From Chloroflexota bacterium (GTDB lineage: Bacteria; Chloroflexota; Anaerolineae; Anaerolineales; Anaerolineaceae): a DNA stretch of 64,000 bases. Positions 35,712-43,532 of the stretch are shown piece after piece. Under the pieces are notes generated by a model, which made no database searches, was not told where the DNA came from, and saw nothing but the letters and a program-made list of their open reading frames with translations. Each line of letters opens with the position of its first letter. The stretch's first letter is position 1. Where the stretch lies: positions 23,839 through 87,838 of the forward strand of contig JAAZOK010000047.1 in NCBI GenBank assembly GCA_012797815.1, read 5' to 3'. The translations under genes were made by a program, and so were the position numbers.

Positions 35712-35726
35712 CCCTCCGGGTTTCAG
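35700..35726 (+). terminator. Hairpin overlapping the lipoprotein stop codon
   Basis: CTGAAACCC (35700-35708), loop TAGCCCTCC, GGGTTTCAG (35718-35726). It lacks a T tract, so it may instead protect the message's 3' end together with the next hairpin. Confidence 0.5.
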
Positions 35727-35737
35727 GTACCCCTTCA

Positions 35738-35763
35738 AGAAGGAGGCTTTACAGCCTCCTTCT
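35738..35763 (+). terminator. Terminator-like hairpin after the lipoprotein gene
   Basis: An 11-base perfect stem, AGAAGGAGGCT (35738-35748) and its complement (35753-35763), with loop TTAC, followed by an A/T-rich sequence. It separates the lipoprotein gene from nurA. Confidence 0.7.
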
Positions 35764-35832
35764 ACCTTTAATCTAGCCAGTCATTTTATCCTTCGTTATA
35801 ATCAACTATATGCCCACCATCAGGGGAAACCC

Positions 35833-36996
35833 ATGCCCTTAGATTTTTCCAGCTTGCAAGACCAGGTTGATACCTTCTCTGAAAACGAGAAGGCATTTCA
35901 CCATCTGCTCGAAGAACAAATAACGCAAGCCTTGCAAGCATTGAAAAAATTTTCCCTCAACATTAGAGAGATGCGAACGGCAGGGGAAAAGGAATCCAAA
36001 CGGATCGCCCTGCCCTTCCGCGAAAATCCAAATCGGGTTTTTTCCTCTCATACCACACCATCAGAGTACAACCTGGTATGTGCAGACGGCTCACAGATCA
36101 TTCCCGACCCGCACGACGCGCCGCTGTTCGCCTTGCTTAACGTGGGCATCGTGCAGATGTCGAGTAAAGACGCAGTTGTAACACCCACCACCATCAGCCA
36201 GTTGTACCAGCACCATGAACTTTACATCGACAACGAGTTGATCGGGGAAGATATTCTCAACCTGGACCGGGATGTGCTTGAAATGCGCTTGCTAAGTGAG
36301 CACAGTTGCAAGCTGCCAGGGACCACCGTTGCACTACGAGACGGATTGCTGGAACTATATCATGAACCCCGCAGTGAAAAAGCATACCGCGAGCGGTTTT
36401 CGCGCTATCATGGTTATCTCAATGATATGCAAAGAAAAGATATCATCACTGCCGGGTATGTGGATAAACCGCGTTCACAAATGCTGGCAGCTCTGCTGCG
36501 GGTTTGTTCCGCACAAGAATCCCAAGATCAACCAACCGGCAGCTTTTTTCCGGATGTCATCGATCGGCAATTATTCGAGCAGATCTTGAAAGCCGGGGAA
36601 CGCTCAGCGATCTTTGAGAACCACACGATTGCCAACGGTGCACGGGGTGATCTGGAAAAGATGCCTTCTTATTTCTTTTATCTGAACGTCAGTCAGAATA
36701 AAAAAGCCTGGATCGTGCGGGTGGAAATCCCACAATGGGTAGCTGCGGATGAAAAAAAGGTCGCTGTACTGCACCAAGTTCTGCTGGAGCAGTGCGCCAT
36801 CATGGGCAGTAGACCATATCCCTATTATCTGCACCGTGCGCATGAAACAGCTCTGGTGCGCCAATCAGAAAAAGAAGAATTGAAAAAGCAAATCGAAAGA
36901 ACATTGATCCAGAAAGAAGTCCCTCTCGAAGAGGGTTCTTACAAGCAAAGCGCCAAAGATCAACCAACCCATAGAAAAGTGGAGCGAAAAAGATGA
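35833..36996 (+). CDS. nurA: NurA-family 5'-3' nuclease
   Basis: A 387-residue NurA-domain protein. NurA proteins are 5'-to-3' exonucleases that resect broken DNA ends with the HerA translocase. The metal-binding aspartates appear in VCADGSQI (D85) and TVALRDGLLELY (D170), with the lysine-containing GYVDKPRSQML following, and the C-terminal PYPYYLHRAHETALV gives the conserved histidine. An N-terminal coiled-coil-like helix covers 1-60. GGGGA is spaced correctly before the ATG. The stop overlaps the next gene's ATG by 4 bases, so three genes form one coupled unit. No SOS box was seen upstream. Confidence 0.88.
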   Translation: MPLDFSSLQDQVDTFSENEKAFHHLLEEQITQALQALKKFSLNIREMRTAGEKESKRIALPFRENPNRVFSSHTTPSEYNLVCADGSQIIPDPHDAPLFALLNVGIVQMSSKDAVVTPTTISQLYQHHELYIDNELIGEDILNLDRDVLEMRLLSEHSCKLPGTTVALRDGLLELYHEPRSEKAYRERFSRYHGYLNDMQRKDIITAGYVDKPRSQMLAALLRVCSAQESQDQPTGSFFPDVIDRQLFEQILKAGERSAIFENHTIANGARGDLEKMPSYFFYLNVSQNKKAWIVRVEIPQWVAADEKKVAVLHQVLLEQCAIMGSRPYPYYLHRAHETALVRQSEKEELKKQIERTLIQKEVPLEEGSYKQSAKDQPTHRKVERKR

Positions 36997-37604
36997 GCGG
37001 AAACAAGATCGGTTACGTGTTGAATGCAGACGCACTGGGCTGCACGGCAGGCTGCCGGATGGACCCGATTTCCAATCCCGGCTTTGGGGAAATGGTAAAG
37101 GCAGCCGCGCAAAATGAACAAACTATTTTCGGGATCATTTCCAATGTACACATTCTGGATGATGGGCTGGTAAGACAATTGGCGACTACCAACGACATCA
37201 ATGCTCAAGTGATCCGCGACAACCGCGATAATCGCATCATCCCGCTGGAGTTCAGCGTCCTCTTCCTGGGATTCAGCCGCCAGCAGCACATTAACCATTT
37301 GCTTCCGCCCAACCCGCCTCTTTCTCTGGAATCCGTCTACTCATGCACCAACGAAGAGATCATCGCATTCACAACAGCCAGGAACGGCGGCTATCTACGC
37401 TATATGGTCGGAGAAAAAGAAGCCATCAATTTCGATCTGGTGGCGGCTCATTTTCGCAACCTGCACAATTTGTTGACAGAAGATATGCGGGCAGCATGGG
37501 TCGAGAAAACCACCCGTCACCTGGTACACCTTTACCGCAATGATTACGACACTTTGAGCGAGTTGCTGCATACTCTAACCGATACAGCAGTATTTACAGC
37601 ATGA
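36993..37604 (+). CDS. Small protein between NurA and HerA, HAS-barrel-like N-terminus
   Basis: A 203-residue protein I cannot assign to a named family. Its first about 110 residues (IGYVLNADALGCTAGCRMDP, TIFGIISNVHILDDG, then a strand ending in IIPLEFSVLFLGF) resemble the HAS-barrel (OB-like) module found at the N-terminus of HerA ATPases. The C-terminal half looks helical and lacks any ATPase motif. It overlaps both neighbours by 4 bases (ATGA), which argues for one complex of fixed stoichiometry. It could be a HerA-ring cap, a NurA adaptor or a DNA-end sensor; none is proved. Confidence 0.72.
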   Translation: MSGNKIGYVLNADALGCTAGCRMDPISNPGFGEMVKAAAQNEQTIFGIISNVHILDDGLVRQLATTNDINAQVIRDNRDNRIIPLEFSVLFLGFSRQQHINHLLPPNPPLSLESVYSCTNEEIIAFTTARNGGYLRYMVGEKEAINFDLVAAHFRNLHNLLTEDMRAAWVEKTTRHLVHLYRNDYDTLSELLHTLTDTAVFTA

Positions 37605-39370
37605 TACAGGACAAAGGCATGGAAAACAAACCCACTCCCAATTCACCAAAATCCGGCAAAACGATCGGCACCGTGATCGGCGGCAGCCTTTCCGAAAGCC
37701 TGACCGCGCGCCTGCAGGTCTCTCCGCAGGAGATTCAGGAGGGTAGTTTTGTGACCATCAAGAGCGGCGACTGGCAATTCTACGGGCTGATCACCGACCT
37801 GCGGTTGGGTGCCACCGACCCGCGGTTCTCCGATGAACAGATCGACACATACTATCCTGCGGCGATCGCCCACGCCCTGCGTGAAGAAGTGCTGTATTCC
37901 AATGCCGTGATCCTGCCGGTGCTGATGTTGGAAAACGGACCGGAAATGAATGTTGTTAATGCCCGGCAGGTAATGGATTGGCAGCGACAAAAAGAAGAGC
38001 ACGGGGAATTGATGACCCGCCCCATCCAGATCAAGACCATTCCGGCGCACCAATCGGCAGTGCGACTGGCAAGCGCGGTGGACATCGCCACCGTCTTCGG
38101 TGATCCGGGCGAGAAAAACAATTTTGTGATCGGGTACACGCGCGAACAGAACTTTCCGGTGTGCATCGATCTGGCACATTTCATCCAGCGTTCGGCAGGC
38201 GTGTTCGGCGCCACCGGCACCGGCAAGAGCTTTCTCACCCGCATCCTGCTGGCAGGTCTGATCCAGCAAGCCAGCGCCTGCCTGCTGGTCTTCGATATGC
38301 ATGATGAATACGGTTTCGATGACACGGCTTCCGACACCGGTGAAAAAGTAACCGGATTGCACACACATTTTGGACCGAAAGTACAGGTGGTAGGGTTGGG
38401 CGGGGGAAAGAGCATCCGTGGCAACAGCCCGGATTTTCATATAGAGATCGCGGAAAGCGATATCGAAGCCAGCGACATCGAGATGCTGTCTGTTGAACTC
38501 AACCTGAAGGAAACCACCGCCACCACGCTGGCAGCATTAACAACCAGTTTAGGCAAAGAATGGTTTTCGAAATTCAAAGCCATGAAAGCCAACAGCACCA
38601 TTGAAGACGAGAATGGGAAAAAGATTCCCGCGCCAGACAGCATAGCTTTCTGGGCGAACCAAAATGGTGTGAATGTGATGGCAGCCGAAAGCCTGCACAG
38701 CAAATTGGGCAGATTATTTCATGCCGGGTATATCACCAGCAAACCTGCCGGGAATGGGCTGCAGAGCGTGGTCGACCTGCTGAAGCACGGTAAACATGTC
38801 ATCCTCTCCTTCAGCGGTTACGGTAACGACCTGGATTACCTGTTCATCTCGAATCTTATCACGCGCAAGATCCGCGAAGAATGGGAACAGCTCACCAACG
38901 CCTATCGCAACGGCAAGAGCGGCGCCGGCGAACCACGCCAGCTGGTGATCGTGGTAGAGGAAGCGCACAAACTGCTCAACCGCGAGATGGCATCTCAAAC
39001 GGCTTTCAGCACCATCGCACGCGAAATGCGCAAATATTACGTGACCCTGCTCATCATCGATCAGCGCCCCTCGCAAATCTACGACGAGGTGCTGTCGCAG
39101 CTCGGCACGCGCATCTGCGGCTACCTGACGGACGATGAAGATATCCGGGCAGTGCTCTCGGGGGCAGCCGGCAAGGATGCCCTGCGCAGTATGCTGGCAC
39201 ACCTGCAACCCAAAGAAGAGGTACTCATCGCAGGTTGGGGAGTGCCCATGCCGATCCCGGTGCGTTCGCGAAGGTTGGATATCACATTCTGGGAAGAGTT
39301 AAAAAAAGGCGGGGCAAGCGCCCTGCACAGTGATGATGTGGGAGCACAAAAGAAAATGCTGGGATTTTAG
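37601..39370 (+). CDS. herA: HerA-type DNA translocase ATPase
   Basis: A 589-residue hexameric ATPase of the HerA/FtsK superfamily that drives NurA along DNA. The HAS barrel is at about 20-150 (IGTVIGGSLSESLTARL, FYGLITDLRLG). Walker A is GATGTGKS (203-210), an acidic FDMHDEYG follows, and Walker B is VIVVEEAHKLL at about 449-459, with a conserved glutamine-rich RPSQIYDEVLSQLGTRI after it. The ATG at 37601 overlaps the previous stop; an internal ATG at 37619 has AGGA 8 bases away and may be the true start. It ends overlapping the stop of the convergent PAP2-like gene. Confidence 0.9.
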   Translation: MIQDKGMENKPTPNSPKSGKTIGTVIGGSLSESLTARLQVSPQEIQEGSFVTIKSGDWQFYGLITDLRLGATDPRFSDEQIDTYYPAAIAHALREEVLYSNAVILPVLMLENGPEMNVVNARQVMDWQRQKEEHGELMTRPIQIKTIPAHQSAVRLASAVDIATVFGDPGEKNNFVIGYTREQNFPVCIDLAHFIQRSAGVFGATGTGKSFLTRILLAGLIQQASACLLVFDMHDEYGFDDTASDTGEKVTGLHTHFGPKVQVVGLGGGKSIRGNSPDFHIEIAESDIEASDIEMLSVELNLKETTATTLAALTTSLGKEWFSKFKAMKANSTIEDENGKKIPAPDSIAFWANQNGVNVMAAESLHSKLGRLFHAGYITSKPAGNGLQSVVDLLKHGKHVILSFSGYGNDLDYLFISNLITRKIREEWEQLTNAYRNGKSGAGEPRQLVIVVEEAHKLLNREMASQTAFSTIAREMRKYYVTLLIIDQRPSQIYDEVLSQLGTRICGYLTDDEDIRAVLSGAAGKDALRSMLAHLQPKEEVLIAGWGVPMPIPVRSRRLDITFWEELKKGGASALHSDDVGAQKKMLGF

Positions 39371-39828
39371 AGCCCGTAATAGACCACCCACACGATGAGC
39401 GCATTGAAAATCCCCAGCACCACGCCCCCGATCGCCTCAAAGGGGGTGTGACCCAATACTTCCTGTAATTTTTTATACGAAAAATTACTGCTCTTAAAGA
39501 TCTCCTCCACGATCTTATTGATCCATTCCGCATGGATACCAGCCTGGCGGCGAATGCTGATGGCATCATAGATCACAATGGTAGCCAGGGTCATAGCCAG
39601 TGCGAAGAGGGATGAATCAAAACCCTCCTTGAGCCCGATCGCCAGCGCAGCCGCGGTGGAGATGGCGGAATGAGAACTGGGCATACCCCCCGGGCTGATC
39701 AAGATCGACCAATCCCATTCATTATTAAAGAAATAATTGATCGGCAATTTCAATAGCTGGGCTACGAGCCAGGCGGTGGCTGCACTCATCAAAACGTAGT
39801 TGGACAATAACTGTTGAAAAAAATTCAT
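39367..39828 (-). CDS. Divergent PAP2-family membrane protein
   Basis: A 153-residue integral membrane protein of the YuiD/DUF212 group, distantly related to acid phosphatase/vanadium-haloperoxidase lipid phosphatases. It shows GGMPSSHSA with its serine-histidine pair and a downstream histidine in VLGHTPFEAIGG, with four hydrophobic segments. It probably acts on lipid phosphates, but the substrate is unknown. It starts 4 bases inside the end of xseB and is likely read with xseA and xseB. Confidence 0.87.
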   Translation of the reverse strand: MNFFQQLLSNYVLMSAATAWLVAQLLKLPINYFFNNEWDWSILISPGGMPSSHSAISTAAALAIGLKEGFDSSLFALAMTLATIVIYDAISIRRQAGIHAEWINKIVEEIFKSSNFSYKKLQEVLGHTPFEAIGGVVLGIFNALIVWVVYYGL

Positions 39829-40061
39829 GCCCGATCCCCTGCATCAGAAATAGCATCGTCCATCTGCCCAACCTCACGCACCTTTAATTCAGCCTGATCG
39901 AGCAATTGCTGGCAGTGGGCTAAAAGCTCTTTACCCTGTTCGAAACATGCCAGCATCTCCTCCAATTGCAATGTGCCGCTTTCCAAATCGCTGATCACCT
40001 GTTCCAACTGTTGCAGGGCTTCTTCATATTTCAATTTTGAGACATCCAATTTTGCATCCAT
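39825..40061 (-). CDS. xseB: Exodeoxyribonuclease VII small subunit
   Basis: A 78-residue XseB, which forms a helical hairpin that wraps around XseA. The sequence LKYEEALQQLEQVISDLESGTLQLEEMLACFEQGKELL is typical. The ATG at 40061 is chosen because AGGA lies 7 bases before it and the length is normal; an earlier in-frame ATG (40079) has no ribosome binding site. The start follows the xseA stop by one base, so the two are coupled. Confidence 0.92.
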   Translation of the reverse strand: MDAKLDVSKLKYEEALQQLEQVISDLESGTLQLEEMLACFEQGKELLAHCQQLLDQAELKVREVGQMDDAISDAGDRA

Positions 40062-40062
40062 C

Positions 40063-41304
40063 TTATTTTCCTGTTCCATTATCTTTTTCAACAGCGGTGA
40101 TCTGTGCCTGCAGCGATCCATCCTTCAGGCGCACACCCACCATCTCATTTTCGCCGGTTTTGGAAACACTGTCAATCAATTTTCCATGACTATCATGCAA
40201 CAAAGCATAACCACGCTGCAGTACCGCCGCCGGATCCAGTGCTAGAAGGCGCGCTCTTTTTTCCCCCACATCCGCTTTGAATCCAGCCAGCCCGGAATAA
40301 AGGGTATATTGAAGACGACGACCCACTTCATCAAGCTGCAACATATGCTGCTGCAGCAGACGTTCCGGTGAATTCCGCAACAGCCGGTAATGCAGTTCTT
40401 TCACTTCAGCAGTTTTCATCTGCATGAGCTGACCAGCGAGCGATGCCAGAGACGACCTTCGATCCTGCAGATCAAGCTTGAGATCCTGGATATTGGGCAC
40501 CGCCAGCACTGCCGCTCCGGTAGGCGTAGGGGCACGCAGGTCTGCTGCAAAATCGACCAGGGTAAAGTCGGTCTCGTGACCCACTCCACTGATAATGGGA
40601 ATGGAAGATGCCGCCACCGCCCGCACCACGTTCTCATCATTGAAAGACCACAAATCTTCCAGCGAACCGCCACCGCGTGCCAGGATGATGATGTCCGGTC
40701 TGGTGGGAGCATTCTGCAGCAAATGCAACGCCTGCACAATTTTCTTGGGAGCTTCTTCTCCCTGCACCAGGGTCGGGGAAAGGAGCACCTGCGCCAGCGG
40801 GTAGCGACTGCGCAGGGTATTGAGAATATCCTGCAGGGCTGCTCCGGTGGAAGAAGTGACCACCCCGATCAAGGAAGGAAAAGCGGGGATGGGTTTTTTA
40901 AGTTCTTCGGCAAACAGCCCTTCAGTCTCCAGCTTGCTTTTCAGCTCCAGGAATTCCTGAAAGAGCCTGCCCTCCCCTTGCTGACGCATGGAATCGACAT
41001 AGAACTGGTACTGCCCGCCCTTTTCATATACACTAAATTTCCCATGTACGTCCACCGCCATGCCATCCTGCGGTCGGAAATGAAGGTATTGTGCCATCCA
41101 TTTCCAGATGACACAGCGCAACGCGGCTCCCTCATCTTTCAATGTAAAGTAAATATGTCCGGATGCCGGGAACGAGAGGTTAGAGATCTCACCCTGCACC
41201 CAGATATCCTGCAGATCCTCATTTTCTTCGATGAGCACGCGAATATAACCGGTTACTTCACTAACGGAGAAGATCGAACGAGAAAAAAGTGATCCTGTGA
41301 GCAT
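40063..41304 (-). CDS. xseA: Exodeoxyribonuclease VII large subunit
   Basis: A 413-residue XseA, the catalytic subunit of a single-strand DNA exonuclease used in mismatch and damage repair. The N-terminal OB domain (FSVSEVTGYIRVLIEENEDLQDIWVQGEISNLSF, residues about 11-45, then HIYFTLKDEGAALRCV) and the central domain (IGVVTSSTGAALQDILN, ARGGGSLEDLWSFNDE, ISGVGHETDFTLVDFAAD) are intact. The start at 41304 is preferred because the upstream 40 residues are unlike the family. TATACT on the minus strand predicts an almost leaderless message. It is divergent from the HIT gene. Confidence 0.92.
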   Translation of the reverse strand: MLTGSLFSRSIFSVSEVTGYIRVLIEENEDLQDIWVQGEISNLSFPASGHIYFTLKDEGAALRCVIWKWMAQYLHFRPQDGMAVDVHGKFSVYEKGGQYQFYVDSMRQQGEGRLFQEFLELKSKLETEGLFAEELKKPIPAFPSLIGVVTSSTGAALQDILNTLRSRYPLAQVLLSPTLVQGEEAPKKIVQALHLLQNAPTRPDIIILARGGGSLEDLWSFNDENVVRAVAASSIPIISGVGHETDFTLVDFAADLRAPTPTGAAVLAVPNIQDLKLDLQDRRSSLASLAGQLMQMKTAEVKELHYRLLRNSPERLLQQHMLQLDEVGRRLQYTLYSGLAGFKADVGEKRARLLALDPAAVLQRGYALLHDSHGKLIDSVSKTGENEMVGVRLKDGSLQAQITAVEKDNGTGK

Positions 41305-41344
41305 GCAAATACCAGTATAATCTCTTTTTCGCCGAATCTGCGCG

Positions 41345-41350
41345 TATAAT
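41345..41350 (+). promoter_or_regulatory. -10 box of the HIT gene
   Basis: TATAAT ends 12 bases before the ATG at 41363, so the expected message start is about 6 bases before the coding sequence. AAGGA follows immediately and would lie at the very 5' end. Confidence 0.5.
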
Positions 41351-41362
41351 AAGGACTTGAAA

Positions 41363-41875
41363 ATGAAAAAGAAATCGCAATCCAAAATGGAGCATGTGTG
41401 GGCTCCATGGCGCATGAAATACATTCAAGAAACCTCCGAAAAGGGGTGTTTCTTCTGCAAAGGCATCCGTGAAGAAGATGGTGATAATAACCTGATCGTA
41501 AAACGTGGCAAGTTCGCCTTCGTGATGCTCAACCGCTACCCGTATACCAGCGGGCACCTGATGGTGGTACCTTACGCCCATGAAGCCTCTATGGAAGCTT
41601 TACCAGTGGAAACACAAACCGAAATGATGATACTGGTGATCCAGGCGATCAAGGTGCTTACCAGAGAGTACGGTGCAGAAGGATTCAATGTGGGTGCCAA
41701 TCTGGGAGCCATTGCGGGCGCCGGGGTGGCAGATCACCTGCATTTTCATGTGGTTCCACGCTGGAATGGGGATACCAATTTTATGACCTCCGTTGGGAAC
41801 GCGCGTGTGCTACCCGAAACACTCAGCGATACATTTCAGCGTATCAGGGAAAACTGGCCAGTAGAAGCGAATTGA
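41363..41875 (+). CDS. HIT-family hydrolase (AP4A phosphorylase-like)
   Basis: A 170-residue histidine-triad protein. HLHFHVVPR carries the catalytic triad and CFFCKG gives the two zinc cysteines seen in the longer HIT branch related to AP4A phosphorylase. The family hydrolyses or phosphorolyses dinucleoside polyphosphates or nucleoside phosphoramidates. The ATG at 41363 is supported by AAGGA 7 bases upstream; TTG at 41357 is the alternative. It is followed by the GNAT gene after 7 bases. Confidence 0.88.
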   Translation: MKKKSQSKMEHVWAPWRMKYIQETSEKGCFFCKGIREEDGDNNLIVKRGKFAFVMLNRYPYTSGHLMVVPYAHEASMEALPVETQTEMMILVIQAIKVLTREYGAEGFNVGANLGAIAGAGVADHLHFHVVPRWNGDTNFMTSVGNARVLPETLSDTFQRIRENWPVEAN

Positions 41876-41882
41876 ACTTCTG

Positions 41883-42371
41883 ATGAGCACGATCAGCATC
41901 CGCAATATATCTCCTAAAGATAAAACCTGGGTCAAGACCCTGATGCTGGAAAGCTGGGGAAGTGAAAAAGTGGTGGTTTGTGGTCGTATCTTTGAACCTG
42001 CCACCCTGGCTGGCATGATAGCAGAGATGCATCATGAACGCTGCGGATTAGCGACTTATGTCATCAGCGATACTACATGCGAAATCATCACCCTGAACAG
42101 CTTGCAGCGCGGGTTAGGTGTAGGCAGGGCATTATTGGATGCAGTGGCACAAAATGCCAAAGAACAAGGCTGCAACCTCTTCACCCTCTTCACCACCAAC
42201 GATAACATCGACGCTTTACGCTTTTATCAAAAATATGGATTTCATCTGGCAAAACTCATCCCCAACGGCATCCAAGCCGATCGCAAGCTCAAGCCCGAAA
42301 TCCCCCGGCAAGGGGAGAACGGCATCCCGATCAGAGATTATCTTGAATTGAGAATGGACCTGGACACATGA
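41883..42371 (+). CDS. GNAT-family N-acetyltransferase
   Basis: A 162-residue acetyltransferase. The acetyl-CoA-binding loop is LQRGLGVGRALLDAV (R/QxxGxG/A type), with NIDALRFYQKYGF as the second motif. The substrate cannot be deduced. It starts 7 bases after the HIT gene and overlaps the FkbM gene by 4 bases (ATGA), giving a HIT-GNAT-FkbM operon. Confidence 0.88.
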   Translation: MSTISIRNISPKDKTWVKTLMLESWGSEKVVVCGRIFEPATLAGMIAEMHHERCGLATYVISDTTCEIITLNSLQRGLGVGRALLDAVAQNAKEQGCNLFTLFTTNDNIDALRFYQKYGFHLAKLIPNGIQADRKLKPEIPRQGENGIPIRDYLELRMDLDT

Positions 42372-43231
42372 AACTACGACTGAAGCTGGCTGCCCTGGCT
42401 GCCCGTATTCTACCCGCACGCTGGAAGAGCGCCCTGTATCGTTCCCCCAGGCTGGCTGGATTAATCCGCAGCAATCTGAACAATGCCGCCCCACAGGGGA
42501 TGAGCACCGTTTCGATCGCAGGGGGGATGAACAAGGGGCTGCAATTGAAACTGGATATGCAAACGGAAAAGGATTACTGGTTGGGAACCTATGAGGTCGA
42601 CCTGCAGGATGCCATCAAAAAGTTCTGTAAGGATGGGATGGTAGTTTATGATGTGGGAGCCAATGTCGGCTACATCAGTCTGATGTTTGCCAGACAAAGT
42701 GGGGAAACCGGGCAGGTATTTGCCTTCGAGCCGCTGCCCGCCAACTGCGCACGCTTACAGGAAAATATCGATCTGAACGGTCTGACCGGTCGCATCCGCC
42801 TGACCCAAGCCGCCGTAGTAGATAAACCCGGCATGACATCCTTCATGGTGCACCAATCCGGCGCAATGGGAAAAGCGCAGGGCTCGCTGGGAAGGGACGA
42901 ACACTATATGAATGAGATCGAAGTAAAAGCCATCACCCTGGATGATTTCATTTTCAAGCAAGGGCATGCTCGCCCCGACCTGATCAAAATGGATATCGAG
43001 GGGGGAGAGGTACTGGCGATCAAAGGCATGCAACGAACACTACGGGAGTGCAGCCCCATCATGCTGGTGGAGATCCACAGCCACACTGCACTGGAATGCC
43101 TGTGGGAGGCTTTTCAGATAGCAGACTACCACCTATATCAAATGGAAAAAGCCTATCCCCTCATTCATGACCTGACACAATTGGGCGAAAAAACGTACGC
43201 CATAGCAATTCCAAACAAAAAAGCCGGGTAA
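42368..43231 (+). CDS. FkbM-family methyltransferase
   Basis: A 287-residue SAM methyltransferase. The SAM loop is YDVGANVGYISL, with the acidic FEPLPANCARLQENIDLNG, and the FkbM signature DLIKMDIEGGEVLAIKGM is clear. FkbM enzymes O-methylate sugars and polyketides. The substrate here is unknown; a sugar of the cell envelope would fit the wider context. It ends within a terminator hairpin. Confidence 0.88.
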   Translation: MKLRLKLAALAARILPARWKSALYRSPRLAGLIRSNLNNAAPQGMSTVSIAGGMNKGLQLKLDMQTEKDYWLGTYEVDLQDAIKKFCKDGMVVYDVGANVGYISLMFARQSGETGQVFAFEPLPANCARLQENIDLNGLTGRIRLTQAAVVDKPGMTSFMVHQSGAMGKAQGSLGRDEHYMNEIEVKAITLDDFIFKQGHARPDLIKMDIEGGEVLAIKGMQRTLRECSPIMLVEIHSHTALECLWEAFQIADYHLYQMEKAYPLIHDLTQLGEKTYAIAIPNKKAG

Positions 43232-43252
43232 AAAAAATAAAACCGGCTTTTC
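43217..43252. terminator. Terminator overlapping the FkbM stop codon
   Basis: AAAGCCGG (43220-43227) and CCGGCTTT (43243-43250) around an A/T-rich loop that includes the stop. A/T tracts flank it on both sides, so it can also serve the convergent PspC gene. Confidence 0.75.
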
Positions 43253-43270
43253 ACTTTAAGACAGCAGTAT

Positions 43271-43465
43271 CTATGGTTCCTCAGGGATGACCAGCATCAT
43301 GACCAGATAGACCCAGAAAGTCAGCGTGCCAAGAAACAATCCGAGCACAAAAAGCAACCGTACAATGGTGGGATCGACACCCATGAACTCACCCAAGCCA
43401 CCACATACACCGGCGATCATGCGGCTATCCCGCGATCGATATAATTTATGGACATTATCAGACAT
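43271..43465 (-). CDS. PspC-domain protein (copy 1)
   Basis: A 64-residue PspC-type membrane protein. KLYRSRDSRMIAGVCGGLGEFMGVDPTIVRLLF is the family signature, then one hydrophobic segment (about 35-60). PspC senses membrane stress and regulates the phage-shock response in enteric bacteria; in other phyla the role is less clear, and no PspA was seen here. The ATG at 43465 has AAGGAG about 8 bases upstream; a longer start is possible but unsupported. A second copy is at 50768-50995. Confidence 0.85.
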   Translation of the reverse strand: MSDNVHKLYRSRDSRMIAGVCGGLGEFMGVDPTIVRLLFVLGLFLGTLTFWVYLVMMLVIPEEP

Positions 43466-43532
43466 TGGTATTCTCCTTATCATCATTGTCATTTACAACA
43501 TATATACGTGCCGTGCTGTAAAAGGTTGCAAT

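Noticed and set aside
40390..41292. A 300-residue frame antisense to xseA
   Set aside because: It is fully within a conserved XseA gene, is rich in His/Arg/Gln and shows no domain.
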